Source of the DNA: Sulfitobacter albidus
GTDB taxonomy: Bacteria > Pseudomonadota > Alphaproteobacteria > Rhodobacterales > Rhodobacteraceae
Assembly: GCF_018200035.1 (NCBI RefSeq)
Contig: NZ_CP073581.1
Coordinates: forward strand, 2,848,501 to 2,912,500
Direction of reading: 5' to 3'
DNA: 64,000 nucleotides
Shown here: positions 44,180 to 54,446 of the stretch, piece after piece
Position numbering within the stretch: the first letter of the stretch is position 1
How the letters are laid out: each line of letters opens with the position of its first letter
Made by a program: the position numbers and the translations under genes
The notes under the pieces: model-generated
What the model was told of the DNA's origin: nothing
Databases searched by the model: none
The model's input: only the letters and a program-made list of their open reading frames with translations

Positions 44180-44947
44180 ATGGATATCCGTCTGGACGGC
44201 ATCAGCCACTCCTACGATGATTTCGAGGTGATGCGCGACATCAGCCTGGATATCCCGGATGGGCAGATCGTCTGCATCGTGGGGCCGTCGGGCTGCGGGA
44301 AATCAACGCTGCTGCGGTTCATCGGCGGGCTGGAACGCCCCGGCAAGGGGCAAGTTCTGCAACTGGGCACCCCGCCCGAGGGATGCCTGAACCCGCTTAC
44401 CTATATCTTCCAGGATTTCGCCCTGCTGCCGTGGCGCAGTGTGTCGGGCAACATCTCTCTCGTGCTCGAAGATCACGGGATCAAGGGGGCGGAGGCGCGG
44501 CGCATTATCGACGACGTGCTTGCCCGCACGCGGCTCACGGATTTTGCCGACGCCCTGCCGAAACAACTCTCGGGCGGGATGAAACAACGGGTGGCCATCG
44601 CCCGCGCGCTGGCGGTCAACCCCGCCGTGATGCTGATGGATGAGCCGCTCTCCGCGCTCGATAGCCAGACCCGCGAGCTGCTGATGGATGATCTGGTGGA
44701 TCTGTGGATCCGCCAGCCATTTACTGCCGTCTACGTCACCCACAACCTTGCCGAAGCCGTGCGCCTTGGGCACAAGGTCGTCGTTCTGTCGCGCCGTCCC
44801 GGGCAGATTCGCGAGGTCGTCACCATTGACAAGCCGCTGTCAGAGCGCGGATTTGGCGATGCCGACCTTGAGGCTCACCAGAAACACCTGTGGCAGCTGA
44901 TGCGCGATGAGGCGCGCGCTGCGGATGCGGAGCTGATCAATGTCTGA
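44180..44947 (+). CDS. ABC transporter ATP-binding protein, NitT/TauT type
   Basis: A 255-residue ATPase energising the adjacent importer. Walker A is GPSGCGKST, the Q-loop is FQDFALLPW, the signature is LSGGMKQR, Walker B is VMLMDEP, and the H-loop His is in VTHNLAEA. Start 44180 is chosen over a longer frame reaching into the upstream gene. Its 3' end overlaps the permease start by 8 bp. Confidence 0.93.
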   Translation: MDIRLDGISHSYDDFEVMRDISLDIPDGQIVCIVGPSGCGKSTLLRFIGGLERPGKGQVLQLGTPPEGCLNPLTYIFQDFALLPWRSVSGNISLVLEDHGIKGAEARRIIDDVLARTRLTDFADALPKQLSGGMKQRVAIARALAVNPAVMLMDEPLSALDSQTRELLMDDLVDLWIRQPFTAVYVTHNLAEAVRLGHKVVVLSRRPGQIREVVTIDKPLSERGFGDADLEAHQKHLWQLMRDEARAADAELINV

Positions 44948-45740
44948 TGCAACCGGCGGGAAGTCCGTCCCCTTTCGGGGTGGCGGCTTTGCCCCGATCT
45001 CGCGGCGGTGGGTCGGTGTGGCGGTATTTATCTGCCTGGTGCTGCTGGCCGAATGGGGGACGCGCAGCGGCTGGATCTCTTCGCTGACGCTGCCAAAACC
45101 GTCCGACGTGCTGGGCACGTTCCAGAACCTCTATGTCAGCGGCCTGCTGTTCCAGCACCTGGGGCCCTCGCTGTCGCGATTGATTGTAGGGGCTGCCCTC
45201 GGCGTCAGCCTTGGCATAAGCGTCGGCGTGCTGATCGGGCTGTTTTCCTACGTGCGATCCGGGTTGGTTCCCGTGGTCGCCGCCCTGTTTCCCATCCCGA
45301 AAATTGCGCTGCTGCCGCTGTTCGTGATCTGGTTCGGCATTGGCGAGGGATCGAAATACGCGCTGATCGCGTTCGGCACCTTCACGCCCACGGTCGTGGC
45401 CACCTATGGCGCGGTGGACAACGTCGACCGCACGCTGATCCGCATGGGACAAAGCTTTGGCCTGTCGTGGTGGTCCATCGTGCGCAAGATCGTGCTGCCC
45501 GGTGCGATGCCCGGCATCCTGTCTGGCCTGCGCATCAGCCTCGCCATCGCGATCATCCTGCTGGTTGCCGCCGAAATGCTGGGCGCCGAATACGGGATCG
45601 GTGCCTATATTCTCGAGGCAGGATCGCTCTATGATCTTGAGCGTCTGTTCGCCGGCGTGGTGATCCTGTCGGTGCTGGGCGTTTTGATGAGCGCGGCCAT
45701 CGGCATGATCGAACGGCGCTTACTGCGCTGGCGGACCTGA
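44940..45740 (+). CDS. ABC transporter permease, NitT/TauT type
   Basis: A 266-residue inner-membrane permease with about six membrane segments and the BPD-transport EAA-like loop in the segment QSFGLSWWSIVRKIVLPGAMPGI. It is the last gene of the three-gene importer operon, followed by a strong hairpin terminator. Confidence 0.92.
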   Translation: MSDATGGKSVPFRGGGFAPISRRWVGVAVFICLVLLAEWGTRSGWISSLTLPKPSDVLGTFQNLYVSGLLFQHLGPSLSRLIVGAALGVSLGISVGVLIGLFSYVRSGLVPVVAALFPIPKIALLPLFVIWFGIGEGSKYALIAFGTFTPTVVATYGAVDNVDRTLIRMGQSFGLSWWSIVRKIVLPGAMPGILSGLRISLAIAIILLVAAEMLGAEYGIGAYILEAGSLYDLERLFAGVVILSVLGVLMSAAIGMIERRLLRWRT

Positions 45741-45757
45741 CCCGGACCAAGGCAAAA

Positions 45758-45787
45758 CGGCCCCCCGTCCGGCAGGACGAGGGGCCG
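45758..45787. terminator. Terminator hairpin between convergent genes
   Basis: A GC-rich stem-loop (cggcccc...cgtcc pairing with ggacg...ggggccg, loop ggca) lies between the permease and glpQ-like genes. It serves both directions; no long T-run follows. Confidence 0.7.
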
Positions 45788-45810
45788 GGCGCGCCTGACT
45801 TAGCCGTGGC

Positions 45811-47031
45811 TTATTCAAGCCCCATGCAATTGGCGTAATATGTCACCGTCGCAGGCCAGTCAGAGAATATCCCGGCGACGCCCACATCCTGTGCCAGCAC
45901 GTCAATCAGGTCGTACATCACGCCGTCGTTCGTGGTGACATCCGCGATGGACTGGTAATACCAACCGCCACCGGAGTTGAGCGGACCAGAGCGTTCAATC
46001 GTCCAGGTGATGATCTCAAGCCCCGCTTCCCGCGCGCGCACGGCAAGCTCTGACGGCACAATCTCGTCGTCCGCATCGGTGGTCACCAGCATCCAGGTCG
46101 GCGGCGCAATGATGTTTACGCCCATTGCCTTGAGCTCTTGCATGGTGTTTGGCCAGGTGGCCGCATCCATCGGCGAATAGCCGTCGATATCGTATTCGTC
46201 CATCAGATAGACCGCCTGAGCGCCAAAATCCGGCTCCGCCTCGATCCAATACAGCACATCGTCGAGGTTGAAAGATTGCAGCCAAACATCGGAGGCGGGG
46301 ATACCCGCGGCCTTGTACTCATCCACCAGCTTTTGCGCGTAGTCTACCTGCGTGAACCCGTTAAAGGGCATCTCGACCGAGGGCGATTTCAGCTCCGGTG
46401 TGAATTTGGCGCCGAGCGATTTGAACAGCTCGATTGACTCCGCATGGGTCATCAGGGTCGCAGGCTGCGCGGCATAGAGATCCGTGCGCCAGCCGGCGGT
46501 GCCGTCCAGATAGGCCTCAACCGTGGTGGCGGCGCCATTCGCGGCGTCCATTTTGGGCGTAAGCGTGCGGAACTCCTCAAGCGTAATCTCGGAGGTGCGG
46601 CATTCGGCGGTGGCGGCACTGTCACCGCTTGCGGCGGCGAACGGCGTGACACAGGTCTCTGCCAGCGGAGTGGCAAGAATGTTTGTCGTCGTATGCAGAT
46701 CGTTCTGCGCGTGGCGGCAGACCAGTTCGAGATCCTCGGTAAAAGTCACGTCACATTCAAGGATCCCCGCCCCCATGCGCGCGGCCGCGACGTTGGATTC
46801 CACCGTATGCTCGGGGAACTGCATCGGGGCACCGCGGTGGCCAATGGAAAACGACGATTGCGTGGCCTGCTGGCTGCGGCAGGCGCGCAGCTTTTCCTTG
46901 AGCGGGCCATCGGACATTTGGTCAACCAGATAATACGGGCGCGGCCCGAAGGTCACCACGCCATCGTCGGATTGGGCGAACCCGGGCGTTGCCGTCAAAG
47001 CGGCGGTAAGAAGTAAGCTGGAGCGGAGCAT
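45811..47031 (-). CDS. Periplasmic glycerophosphodiester phosphodiesterase
   Basis: A 406-residue GDPD-family enzyme hydrolysing glycerophosphodiesters to glycerol-3-phosphate and an alcohol. A Sec signal is visible ([19 protein letters not shown]). Catalytic marks are HRG and PEHT in [19 protein letters not shown], the metal-binding E/D pair in [17 protein letters not shown], and Glu in TPELKSP. It resembles the long GlpQ-type periplasmic form. The start at 47031 is chosen for the signal peptide; a frame to 47067 adds 12 residues ahead of it. Confidence 0.9.
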   Translation of the reverse strand: MLRSSLLLTAALTATPGFAQSDDGVVTFGPRPYYLVDQMSDGPLKEKLRACRSQQATQSSFSIGHRGAPMQFPEHTVESNVAAARMGAGILECDVTFTEDLELVCRHAQNDLHTTTNILATPLAETCVTPFAAASGDSAATAECRTSEITLEEFRTLTPKMDAANGAATTVEAYLDGTAGWRTDLYAAQPATLMTHAESIELFKSLGAKFTPELKSPSVEMPFNGFTQVDYAQKLVDEYKAAGIPASDVWLQSFNLDDVLYWIEAEPDFGAQAVYLMDEYDIDGYSPMDAATWPNTMQELKAMGVNIIAPPTWMLVTTDADDEIVPSELAVRAREAGLEIITWTIERSGPLNSGGGWYYQSIADVTTNDGVMYDLIDVLAQDVGVAGIFSDWPATVTYYANCMGLE

Positions 47032-47178
47032 GAAACCATCCTGTTCAAGTGATAGGCTCAGATGCAACGGCGTGCGTGACAGCCGTGTGTCGGTTTCTTG
47101 AAGGTTTCACGAAACCGGTACGACCGGGCGCAGGCAGCGCACGGGCAAAACCGGCAGTACGATGTATTGGAGAAAAAG

Positions 47179-47254
47179 TGGTGAGCCCTGCAGGATTCGA
47201 ACCTGCGACCCACTGATTAAAAGTCAGTTGCTCTACCAACTGAGCTAAGGGCCC
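47179..47254 (-). tRNA. tRNA-Lys (anticodon TTT)
   Basis: A 76 nt cloverleaf on the minus strand. The acceptor arms GGGCCCT/AGGGCTC (one G-U) are followed by discriminator A and an encoded CCA. The D-arm is TAGCTCAGTTGGTAGAGCA, the anticodon loop CTTTTAA within CTGACTTTTAATCAG, and the T-arm GCAGGTTCGAATCCTGC. It stands alone between glpQ-like and dapF genes. Confidence 0.97.
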
Positions 47255-47350
47255 ACTGACGCGCTGTTTAGAAATCTCCCCCGGCAGGGTCAACCCCATA
47301 ACGGCACTTATCCCGTCTCGGCGCTGGAATAAGCGCCGCGTGGCGTCTAT

Positions 47351-48193
47351 ATGCGCCCCATGACCGCGACTCCCGCAACAGATCTGCCCTTCATGAAGAT
47401 GCACGGGCTTGGCAACGACTTTGTCGTTGTGGACGCGCGCGCGCAGGATGTGCCGCTTTCCCAAGGGCTTGTGCGCGCAATCGCCCATCGCCAGATGGGA
47501 ATCGGCTTTGACCAGCTTGCTGTGATTTCCCGGGGTGCGGGGGACGCGCATCTGACATTTTTCAACGCTGATGGCAGCACCTCGGCGGCATGCGGCAATG
47601 CGACGCGATGCATCGCGCGCCACTTGATGACCGAGAGCGGTCGCGATGCGCTGCACCTCACCACCGACCGGGGCGACCTGTTTGCCCGCGACGCCGGGGG
47701 CGAGCTGACATCCGTGAACATGGGCGCGCCGCAGACCGATTGGCACGAGATACCGCTGGCGCAGGAGATGGACAGCCTGCATTTGCCCATCGACGGCGAC
47801 CCCGTCGGCACCGGCATGGGTAACCCGCATTGCACCTTCTTTGTGGCGGATGCAGAGGCCGTCGATCTGGCCGCTTTCGGAGCGGTACATGAGCACCATC
47901 CGCTTTTCCCCGAGCGCACGAATGTGCAGGTCGCACAGGTGATCGGGACCGATCATATCCGCATGCGGGTCTGGGAGCGCGGTGTGGGGGTGACATTGGC
48001 GTCCGGTTCCTCCTCCTGCGCAACAGCGGTGGCTGCCGCACGCCGGGGGCTTACCGGACACGCCGTGCGCATCGACCTCGACGGTGGCACGATTCACATC
48101 GACTGGCGCGAGGACGGCGTGTGGATGACGGGGCCCACGATGCACGTTGCCTCTGGCTGTTTCACCGCAGAATTTCTGGCGAGCTGCGGATGA
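47351..48193 (+). CDS. dapF: Diaminopimelate epimerase
   Basis: A 280-residue PLP-independent racemase converting LL- to meso-diaminopimelate for lysine and peptidoglycan. The N-terminal MKMHGLGNDFVVVD signature and both catalytic cysteines are visible (SAACGNATRC and SGSSSCATAV). ATG 47351 or 47360 could be the start; neither has a clear Shine-Dalgarno. The stop overlaps the mtaB start (ATGA), so the two are coupled. Confidence 0.95.
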   Translation: MRPMTATPATDLPFMKMHGLGNDFVVVDARAQDVPLSQGLVRAIAHRQMGIGFDQLAVISRGAGDAHLTFFNADGSTSAACGNATRCIARHLMTESGRDALHLTTDRGDLFARDAGGELTSVNMGAPQTDWHEIPLAQEMDSLHLPIDGDPVGTGMGNPHCTFFVADAEAVDLAAFGAVHEHHPLFPERTNVQVAQVIGTDHIRMRVWERGVGVTLASGSSSCATAVAAARRGLTGHAVRIDLDGGTIHIDWREDGVWMTGPTMHVASGCFTAEFLASCG

Positions 48194-49449
48194 GCGCGCC
48201 GGTCTTTTCAAACCACGGCTGCCGCCTGAACCAATATGAACTGGAGGCGATGAAAGAGCTGGCCGGTGACGCGGGCCTGCGCGACGCCGTGGTCGTCAAC
48301 ACCTGCGCCGTGACCGCAGAGGCCGTGCGCAAGGCGCGGCAGGACATCCGCAAGCTGCGCCGCGCTAATCCCAACGCGCGCCTCATCGTCACCGGCTGCG
48401 CCGCGCAAACCGAACCCGCGACCTTCACCGAAATGGACGAAGTCGATGCCGTCATTGGCAACACCGAAAAGATGCAGCCCGATACCTGGCGCGGCCTCGC
48501 GGCGGATTTTATCGGCGAAACCGAGGCGCTGCAGGTGGACGACATCATGTCGGTCGAGGAAACCGCCGGGCATCTCATCGACGGCTTTGGCACCCGCAGC
48601 CGGGCCTATGTTCAGGTACAGAACGGCTGCGATCACCGCTGCACCTTCTGCATCATCCCCTACGGGCGCGGCAATTCCCGCTCGGTCCCCGCGGGTGTCG
48701 TGGTCGAGCAGATAAAGCGGCTCGTCGGCAAGGGGTTCAATGAGGTGGTTCTAACCGGCGTTGATCTGACCTCCTGGGGTGCCGATCTGCCCGCATCGCC
48801 GAAACTTGGCGACCTGGTCATGCGGATCCTGCGGCTGGTGCCCGATCTGCCGCGCCTGCGCATCAGCTCGATCGACAGTATCGAGGTCGACGACAACCTG
48901 ATGCAGGCCATCGCGACCGAACCGCGTTTGATGCCGCATCTGCATCTCTCGCTTCAGCACGGCGACGATATGATCCTTAAACGGATGAAACGCCGACATC
49001 TGCGCGGCGACGCGATTGCCTTTTGCCACGAGGCCCGGCGCCTGCGCCCCGACATGACGTTCGGCGCCGACATCATCGCAGGCTTTCCAACCGAGACGGA
49101 CGGGCATTTTGGCAATTCGCTCAGGCTGGTGGAGGAATGCGACCTGACGTGGCTGCACGTCTTTCCCTACTCGAAACGCGAGGGCACACCGGCGGCAAAG
49201 ATCCCTTCACAGGTTCCGGGGCCGGTGATCAAGGCCCGCGCGGCACAGCTGCGCGCGGCGGGTGAAGCACAGGTTGCACGCCATCTAAACGCCCAGATCG
49301 GGCGCACGCACAGCGTCCTGATGGAGAGCCCCACGATGGGGCGCACCGAACATTTTGCCGAAGTGAATTTCGCGACCCCGCGACAGGAGGGCAGCTTGCA
49401 GACCGTCACCATAGCGTCAGTCACCGCCGGTCGGCTGAACGTCGAATAA
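48190..49449 (+). CDS. mtaB: tRNA (N6-threonylcarbamoyladenosine) methylthiotransferase
   Basis: A 419-residue radical-SAM enzyme of the MiaB/MtaB group that methylthiolates t6A37 in tRNAs. The N-terminal UPF0004 domain has NHGCRLNQYE, NTCAVTAEA and TGCAAQ cysteines. The radical SAM cluster motif is CDHRCTFCIIPYGRG. A C-terminal TRAM-like region follows. The MtaB assignment over MiaB or RimO rests on length and overall pattern. It overlaps dapF by 4 bp. Confidence 0.9.
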   Translation: MSAPVFSNHGCRLNQYELEAMKELAGDAGLRDAVVVNTCAVTAEAVRKARQDIRKLRRANPNARLIVTGCAAQTEPATFTEMDEVDAVIGNTEKMQPDTWRGLAADFIGETEALQVDDIMSVEETAGHLIDGFGTRSRAYVQVQNGCDHRCTFCIIPYGRGNSRSVPAGVVVEQIKRLVGKGFNEVVLTGVDLTSWGADLPASPKLGDLVMRILRLVPDLPRLRISSIDSIEVDDNLMQAIATEPRLMPHLHLSLQHGDDMILKRMKRRHLRGDAIAFCHEARRLRPDMTFGADIIAGFPTETDGHFGNSLRLVEECDLTWLHVFPYSKREGTPAAKIPSQVPGPVIKARAAQLRAAGEAQVARHLNAQIGRTHSVLMESPTMGRTEHFAEVNFATPRQEGSLQTVTIASVTAGRLNVE

Positions 49450-49466
49450 TCCGACCCCGGAAACGC

Positions 49467-49503
49467 AAAACGCCCGCAACCGATCAGGCTGCGGGCGTTT
49501 TTA
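49467..49503. terminator. Bidirectional rho-independent terminator
   Basis: AAAACGCCCGCA pairs with TGCGGGCGTTTT around an ACCGATCAGGC-like loop, giving A- and T-runs on opposite sides. It separates the convergent mtaB and petC genes. Confidence 0.85.
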
Positions 49504-49519
49504 TTGGCTCAAACGACGC

Positions 49520-50305
49520 TTAGTCTTTCTTTTTCACCGACGCCCAGAGACGCTTGTTGGTGAGGTACAAAAGAACCGACAGCAGCGTCAGGAAGATCAC
49601 ACCGGCGAAACCGGCCTGCTTGCGGGCGCCGAGTTTGGGCTCCGCTGTCCACATCAGGAACGCAGCGACGTCTTCCGACAATGCCACTTCGGTATTTGCG
49701 GAACCGTCCTGAAACTCGACCGCTTCATCATACAGAGGCGGCGCCATGGCGATCCAGCCGCCTGGGTAGTATTTGTTCTCGTAGAGCGTCACACCGGCTT
49801 GTGTCTTCTCTTCGCCGGTGTAGCCGTGCAGCAGGGCGGCGATATACTCAGGCCCGCCCATGCCCTTGAAGAACTGGTTGATGCCCAGACCGTAAGGCCC
49901 GTGGAAACCAGCCCGCGCTTTTGCCATCAACGACAGGTCTGGCGCGTTTTCCAGATTGGAGCCGGGAAAATGATCCGTCGGCAGCGCCGTGCGGAAATCG
50001 TCCAGCTCCGGATCGAACACTTCGTATTGCTCCGCGTATGCGATCATCTGCTCTTCGGGCAGATTGGGGCCGGTTTCATCCGCCAATGTGCGGAGCGGCA
50101 CATAACGCAGACCGTGGCAGGCAGAGCAAACCTCGGTGTAGATCTGCAAACCGCGTTGCAGCTGGTTCACGTCATATGCGCCGAACGGACCGTCGAAGGA
50201 GAAGTCGATATTCTCGACCGGTGCGCCCGCTTCGCCCGCCGCATAGGCCGCTGGCGCGCCAAGCGCCAGCAGTGCAGAGAGGAGTGTTGCTTTGATCTTG
50301 GTCAT
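49520..50305 (-). CDS. petC: Cytochrome c1 of the bc1 complex
   Basis: A 261-residue membrane-anchored c-type cytochrome. Signal peptide [12 protein letters not shown]; haem attachment CSACH in [15 protein letters not shown]; a Met ligand candidate lies in the [13 protein letters not shown] segment. One C-terminal membrane anchor ([15 protein letters not shown]) is followed by a Lys-rich tail. Last gene of petABC, 6 bp after petB. Confidence 0.97.
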   Translation of the reverse strand: MTKIKATLLSALLALGAPAAYAAGEAGAPVENIDFSFDGPFGAYDVNQLQRGLQIYTEVCSACHGLRYVPLRTLADETGPNLPEEQMIAYAEQYEVFDPELDDFRTALPTDHFPGSNLENAPDLSLMAKARAGFHGPYGLGINQFFKGMGGPEYIAALLHGYTGEEKTQAGVTLYENKYYPGGWIAMAPPLYDEAVEFQDGSANTEVALSEDVAAFLMWTAEPKLGARKQAGFAGVIFLTLLSVLLYLTNKRLWASVKKKD

Positions 50306-50311
50306 GTCGGT

Positions 50312-51655
50312 TTACTCCGCCGGGTTCACGATGGTTGTCGTGCCACCGGTTTTGGATGCGTAGTTCTTGGCAAAGTCTTCTTCGATGGTATCGGGCTGCT
50401 CAAGCGGCTTTTCGATCACACCGAGAAGGGGCAGGATCACCAGGAAGTAGATGAACCAGTAGGATGCCGCGATCAACGCGATGGTGTTATAGGGCTCCTC
50501 GGCCGGCATCGCACCCACCCACATCAGGACAAAGAAGTCCACGACAAGCAGGGCAAACCACCATTTGAACATCGGACGGTAACGGCCCGAGCGCACGCGC
50601 GATGTGTCGAGCCATGGCACAGCCGCCATCACCGCAATCGCACCGAACATCGCCAGTACCCCGAAGAAGTCGGATTTGATGATCCCGCCCGAGATGAAAT
50701 CAGCGAACATCACGATCCAGACGTCAGGCGTGAAGGCCCGCAGGATCGCGTAGAATGGCAGGAAGTACCATTCGGGCACGATGTGTGCCGGTGTCGCCAG
50801 CGCGTTCGCCTCGATGTAGTTGTCGGGGTGGCCGAGATAGTTCGGCATGAAGCCAACCACCGCAAAGAAGCCGACCATGATGACCGCCAGCGCGAACAGA
50901 TCCTTGATCACGAAATAGGGCCAGAAGGGCAGCGTGTCTTTCTCTGCTTCCTCCTTCGACGTTCGACGCACGGGCACCCCGGTGGGGTTGTTGTTGCCTG
51001 TGGTGTGGAAGGCCCAGATGTGCAGGATCACAAGACCCGCAATCACAAACGGCAGCAGATAGTGCAGCGAGAAGAAGCGGTTGAGCGTGGCGTTGTCCAC
51101 GGCAGGACCGCCCAGCAGGAGCGTCTGCAGCGCTTCACCCACGAAAGGTACGGCACCGAAGAGACCGGTGATCACGGTCGCGCCCCAGAAGGACATCTGG
51201 CCCCATGGCAGGACGTAGCCCATGAATGCCGTCGCCATCATCAGAAGATAGATGATCATGCCGATGATCCACGTGATCTCACGCGGGGCCTTGTACGATC
51301 CGTAGTAGAGACCGCGGAAGATATGCGCATAGACCGCGATAAAGAACAACGAAGCGCCGTTCATGTGCATGTACCGCAGCATATAGCCGCCGTTCACGTT
51401 TCGCATGATGTGCTCGATCGAGGCGAACGCCTCGTCGACATGCGCGGTGTAGTGCATGGCCAGCACGATGCCGGTCACGATCTGCAGCGCCAGACAGAAT
51501 GTCAGCACGATGCCCCAGATCCACATCCAGTTGAGGTTCTTGGGCGTCGGGATCATCAGCGTGTCATACGCGAGACCCACGATGGGAAGGCGGGAGTGCA
51601 GCCACTTCTCACCTTTTGACTTTGGCTCGTAGTGGTCGTGAGGAATTCCAGACAT
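50312..51655 (-). CDS. petB: Cytochrome b of the bc1 complex
   Basis: A 447-residue polytopic protein holding haems bL and bH and both quinone sites. Visible marks are [35 protein letters not shown], the Qo-site motif [14 protein letters not shown], and His pairs in the helices. Length fits alphaproteobacterial PetB. It lies between petA (12 bp) and petC (6 bp). Confidence 0.97.
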   Translation of the reverse strand: MSGIPHDHYEPKSKGEKWLHSRLPIVGLAYDTLMIPTPKNLNWMWIWGIVLTFCLALQIVTGIVLAMHYTAHVDEAFASIEHIMRNVNGGYMLRYMHMNGASLFFIAVYAHIFRGLYYGSYKAPREITWIIGMIIYLLMMATAFMGYVLPWGQMSFWGATVITGLFGAVPFVGEALQTLLLGGPAVDNATLNRFFSLHYLLPFVIAGLVILHIWAFHTTGNNNPTGVPVRRTSKEEAEKDTLPFWPYFVIKDLFALAVIMVGFFAVVGFMPNYLGHPDNYIEANALATPAHIVPEWYFLPFYAILRAFTPDVWIVMFADFISGGIIKSDFFGVLAMFGAIAVMAAVPWLDTSRVRSGRYRPMFKWWFALLVVDFFVLMWVGAMPAEEPYNTIALIAASYWFIYFLVILPLLGVIEKPLEQPDTIEEDFAKNYASKTGGTTTIVNPAE

Positions 51656-51667
51656 AGGTACTATCCT

Positions 51668-52228
51668 TTAACCGAGTTGAAGTGTTGCTTCGTCAAGGAA
51701 CTGCGCAGGCGGAACAGGCAGGTTTGACGGGGCGGGGCCGCGACGGATCCGTCCGGCAGTATCATAGTGTGACCCGTGGCAAGGGCAGAACCAGCCGCCG
51801 AAATCGCCTGCATCGCCCAGCGGCACGCAGCCGAGGTGCGTACACACACCCATCATCACCAGCCATTCGCCCGCCTCGTCCAGTGTGCGATTTTCGTCCG
51901 CAGCCGTCGCTTCCGCGCCGAGGTTTTCGTTTTCGGCGCTCTGATCGGGCAGATCCGACAGGGCGACCTCGCGGGCCGCAGCGATTTCTTCTTCCGTGCG
52001 ACGACGGATGAACACGGGCTTGCCCAACCATTTGACGGTCAGTTGCGAGCCGGGCTCAACCCCGCTCACGTCCACGCGGATCGACGACAGCGCGCGCACA
52101 TCCGCCGACGGGTTCATCTGGTTGACCAGGGGCCAGACCGCAGCACCGACTGCGACGGCACCCGTGCCTGCGGTCGCATAATAGAGAAAGTCTCTCCGGC
52201 TACCTGCGCTATCATCTGTTTGTGACAC
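51668..52228 (-). CDS. petA: Rieske iron-sulfur subunit of the bc1 complex
   Basis: A 186-residue [2Fe-2S] protein with a twin-Arg N-terminus ([20 protein letters not shown]), retained as a membrane anchor. Cluster ligands are CTHLGC and [10 protein letters not shown] place the start at GTG 52228 because GGAGA lies 7 nt upstream and the protein then has the family's length; an ATG at 52294 would add an atypical extension. First gene of petABC. Confidence 0.95.
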   Translation of the reverse strand: MSQTDDSAGSRRDFLYYATAGTGAVAVGAAVWPLVNQMNPSADVRALSSIRVDVSGVEPGSQLTVKWLGKPVFIRRRTEEEIAAAREVALSDLPDQSAENENLGAEATAADENRTLDEAGEWLVMMGVCTHLGCVPLGDAGDFGGWFCPCHGSHYDTAGRIRRGPAPSNLPVPPAQFLDEATLQLG

Positions 52229-52408
52229 GTGGATATCTCCGATTTGGGTCGCCGGGCGACCAACAGGAATTAAGACGCACCTGTCCCGGCGCATCCGTTC
52301 TTGCAGCGGTATCTAGCTTGGCCGTGCTGACACGTCCAGATGGTTTAGCTGCGCAAACCGTCGCAGTTTGCGGATTTCCCTCAGCATTTAGGGCAGCTTT
52401 GATCGGTT

Positions 52409-53020
52409 TCAGGCCGCAGGGGGCGTTGTCGACTGCATCCACTCGCGCGATTCGAAATCCCTGAACCAGCCAGACAACCCGTCATTGCCGCTGCGCCAGT
52501 CCCGCTCGCCATGCCGAAAATCGACGTAGGCCAGCGCGCAGCCGACCGCGATCTGCCCCATGTCGAGCGGTCCTTGCAGATGGCTCATCCACCGGGTGTT
52601 GAGCGCTGCTGCCCCGCGCGCAATCTTGTCCCATTGGCCCTCGACCCATTCCGGCATGCGCTTGTCTTCCGGGCGCAGGCGCGTCTCGTAGGTCATCAAC
52701 AAAGCCGCATCGAGGATCCCGTCCGCCGTCGCCTCCAGCGTCAGTGTATCCCAGCGCCGTGCCCCCTGCGGATACAGCCGCCCTCCCGCGCGGTCGTCGA
52801 GATAGGCGGTGATGACGCGGCTGTCATAAAGGGTCGGGCCATCGGGCCGCTCCAGCGCGGGCACCTTTGCCAACGGGTTCTTCGCCAGAAGCCCCGCGTC
52901 CGCAGCAATTGGCGTCGTCGCAGTATTGACCAGTTCAACCGCATCGCGCTGTCCGGTTTCCTCAAGCAGAATCATCACCTTGCGCACGTAGGGTGACGTG
53001 GGCGCATAATAGAGCTTCAT
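52409..53020 (-). CDS. Glutathione S-transferase family protein
   Basis: A 203-residue protein with an N-terminal thioredoxin fold (MKLYYAPTSPYVRKVMILLEETG; cis-Pro in VPALERPDGPTLYDSRVI), then an all-helical GST C-terminal domain. Ser in the SPYVRK segment is the likely glutathione-contacting residue. It may act in detoxification; the substrate is not predictable. It stands alone, 180 bp from petA. Confidence 0.88.
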   Translation of the reverse strand: MKLYYAPTSPYVRKVMILLEETGQRDAVELVNTATTPIAADAGLLAKNPLAKVPALERPDGPTLYDSRVITAYLDDRAGGRLYPQGARRWDTLTLEATADGILDAALLMTYETRLRPEDKRMPEWVEGQWDKIARGAAALNTRWMSHLQGPLDMGQIAVGCALAYVDFRHGERDWRSGNDGLSGWFRDFESREWMQSTTPPAA

Positions 53021-53076
53021 AATTGTCTCCCGTGTTTCTCTGGGAGTGTTCCCGCAAAGGACGCTCTGCGCAAGGG

Positions 53077-53697
53077 TCAGCGGTGATCGAGATCACGCAT
53101 CGCCCGCGCCAGCGCCGCCACCTCGGTGCCAAAACCGTTTGCGGCCATCTCATCCGCCGCCCGTGCGCGGACATCGTCGGGTTTGTTCTGGCCCAACTTC
53201 CACGTGCCATCAATCCCGGTCACGTCAAATCGGATCGGGACGATCTGGCGCATCATCCGCTCCAACACCTCCGGCGTCATCTTGTCGGTCGTCCATGCAG
53301 GCTTGGGCGCCAGTTGCGCCTCGTACCACGCCGACTGGCGATCCAGCATCGCCCGCATCTCGTCCTGCGGCAGCCGGGTCAGCGTGCCGGTCAGTTCAAC
53401 GGCAATGTAGTTCCACGTCGGCACCTGATCCGCCACGCCGTACCAGTCGGGCGAGACGTAGCTATCCCCTCCCGTCACGGCGATCCGGGCGGGCACGGTT
53501 TCGGACAGCCGCGCAATCGGGTTCGAGCGGACGAGGTGGATGTCTGCGACAGCGCCCTCCGCATCCAGCGCAAAGGGTACATGGCTGACCAACGGCGGGC
53601 CCTCTTGGCCCACAACCAGCGTGCCAAACCCTCGCAACCGGGCAAACGCCACATTGCGCGCCGTTTCGGCATCGTGAAAAACCGGATTTGGATGCAT
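53077..53697 (-). CDS. PaiB-like FMN-binding protein
   Basis: A 206-residue protein of the FMN-binding split-barrel PaiB family. It begins MHPNPVFH and contains SHVPFALD, HLVRSNPI, YVSPDWYG, TWNYIAVELTG, and the LGQNKP segment near the end, all characteristic of PaiB proteins. In Bacillus PaiB is described as a negative regulator, but a DNA-binding role cannot be read here. It diverges from the FMN-riboswitch/ribH unit, an interesting flavin link but possibly coincidence. Confidence 0.85.
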   Translation of the reverse strand: MHPNPVFHDAETARNVAFARLRGFGTLVVGQEGPPLVSHVPFALDAEGAVADIHLVRSNPIARLSETVPARIAVTGGDSYVSPDWYGVADQVPTWNYIAVELTGTLTRLPQDEMRAMLDRQSAWYEAQLAPKPAWTTDKMTPEVLERMMRQIVPIRFDVTGIDGTWKLGQNKPDDVRARAADEMAANGFGTEVAALARAMRDLDHR

Positions 53698-53772
53698 TAA
53701 CCCGCCCCCCTGCGCGCGAAATACGCTACGTCAACTCTTGCCGTGCAGGCCGGACGCTGACAAGCAGGGATC

Positions 53773-53926
53773 ATTCTCAGGGCGGGGTGAAATTCCCCAC
53801 CGGCGGTAGGGGGCCATCGCGCCCCAAGCCCGCGAGCGCAACGCGCCTACCCACGGGAAAGGCGCTTGGACAAGCAGATCCGGTCAAAATCCGGAGCCGA
53901 CGGTCATAGTCCGGATGAAAGAGAAT
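53773..53926 (+). ncRNA. FMN riboswitch (RFN element)
   Basis: Conserved RFN blocks are visible in order: CTCAGGGCGGGGTGAAATTC, CCCACCGGCGGTA, AGCCCGCGAGCG, CAGATCCGGT, AATCCGGAGCCGACGGT and AGTCCGGATGAAAGAGAAT. It lies 82 bp before the ribH start. FMN binding should lower ribH expression, probably at translation: a small CCCTG/CAGGG hairpin follows, with no clear terminator. Confidence 0.96.
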
Positions 53927-54008
53927 GCAGACCGGCCACCCTGTTTCGCAGGGAGCAACGGTGTGTGATCGCCTTGGGTGCACGTGTCGAAACCAAAAGG
54001 AGATCACC

Positions 54009-54445
54009 ATGACCACGACACCAGACACCCCCGTTTCGCCTTTATCAAAGCGCGCTGGCACGCCGATATCGTCGACCGCGCCCATGAGGGCTTTGCCGAG
54101 CTGACGTCGGCCCATCCTACGGATGTCTTCGAAGTGCCCGGCGCGTTCGAAATGCCGCTCAGAGCGCAACAGCTCGCGCACACCGGCAGGTACAGCGCCG
54201 TTATCTGTGCGGCCTTTGTGGTGGACGGCGGGATCTACCGGCATGATTTTGTCGCGCAAGCCGTCGTCGACGGGCTGATGCGCGTGGGCCTCGATACAGG
54301 CGTACCGGTTCTGTCGGTTTCGCTTACGCCGCATCACTATCAAGAAACAGACCATCATAATGCGATCTACCGCGCGCATTTTGTCGAAAAGGGCCGCGAG
54401 GCCGCACGCGCGGCACTATCGTTGATCGAGACGCCCGCCACGTAA
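54009..54445 (+). CDS. ribH: 6,7-dimethyl-8-ribityllumazine synthase (one frameshift as read)
   Basis: Lumazine synthase of the short RibH2 type, joining 5-amino-6-ribitylaminouracil with dihydroxybutanone phosphate in riboflavin synthesis. ATG 54009 has AAGGAGATCACC upstream, but its frame runs out of register at the C5 run 54028-54032. One extra C there joins it to the frame with RFAFIKARWHADIV, FEVPGAFEMPL, and VPVLSVSLTPHHYQETDHH, giving 145 residues. The only alternative without repair is a start near 53978, which lacks a ribosome site and gives an odd His/Asp-rich leader. The FMN riboswitch upstream supports the call. Confidence 0.9.
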
Positions 54446-54446
54446 T

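Noticed and set aside
49799..51619. 606-codon frame opposite petC/petB
   Set aside because: It is antisense to two certain bc1 genes and shows no family likeness.
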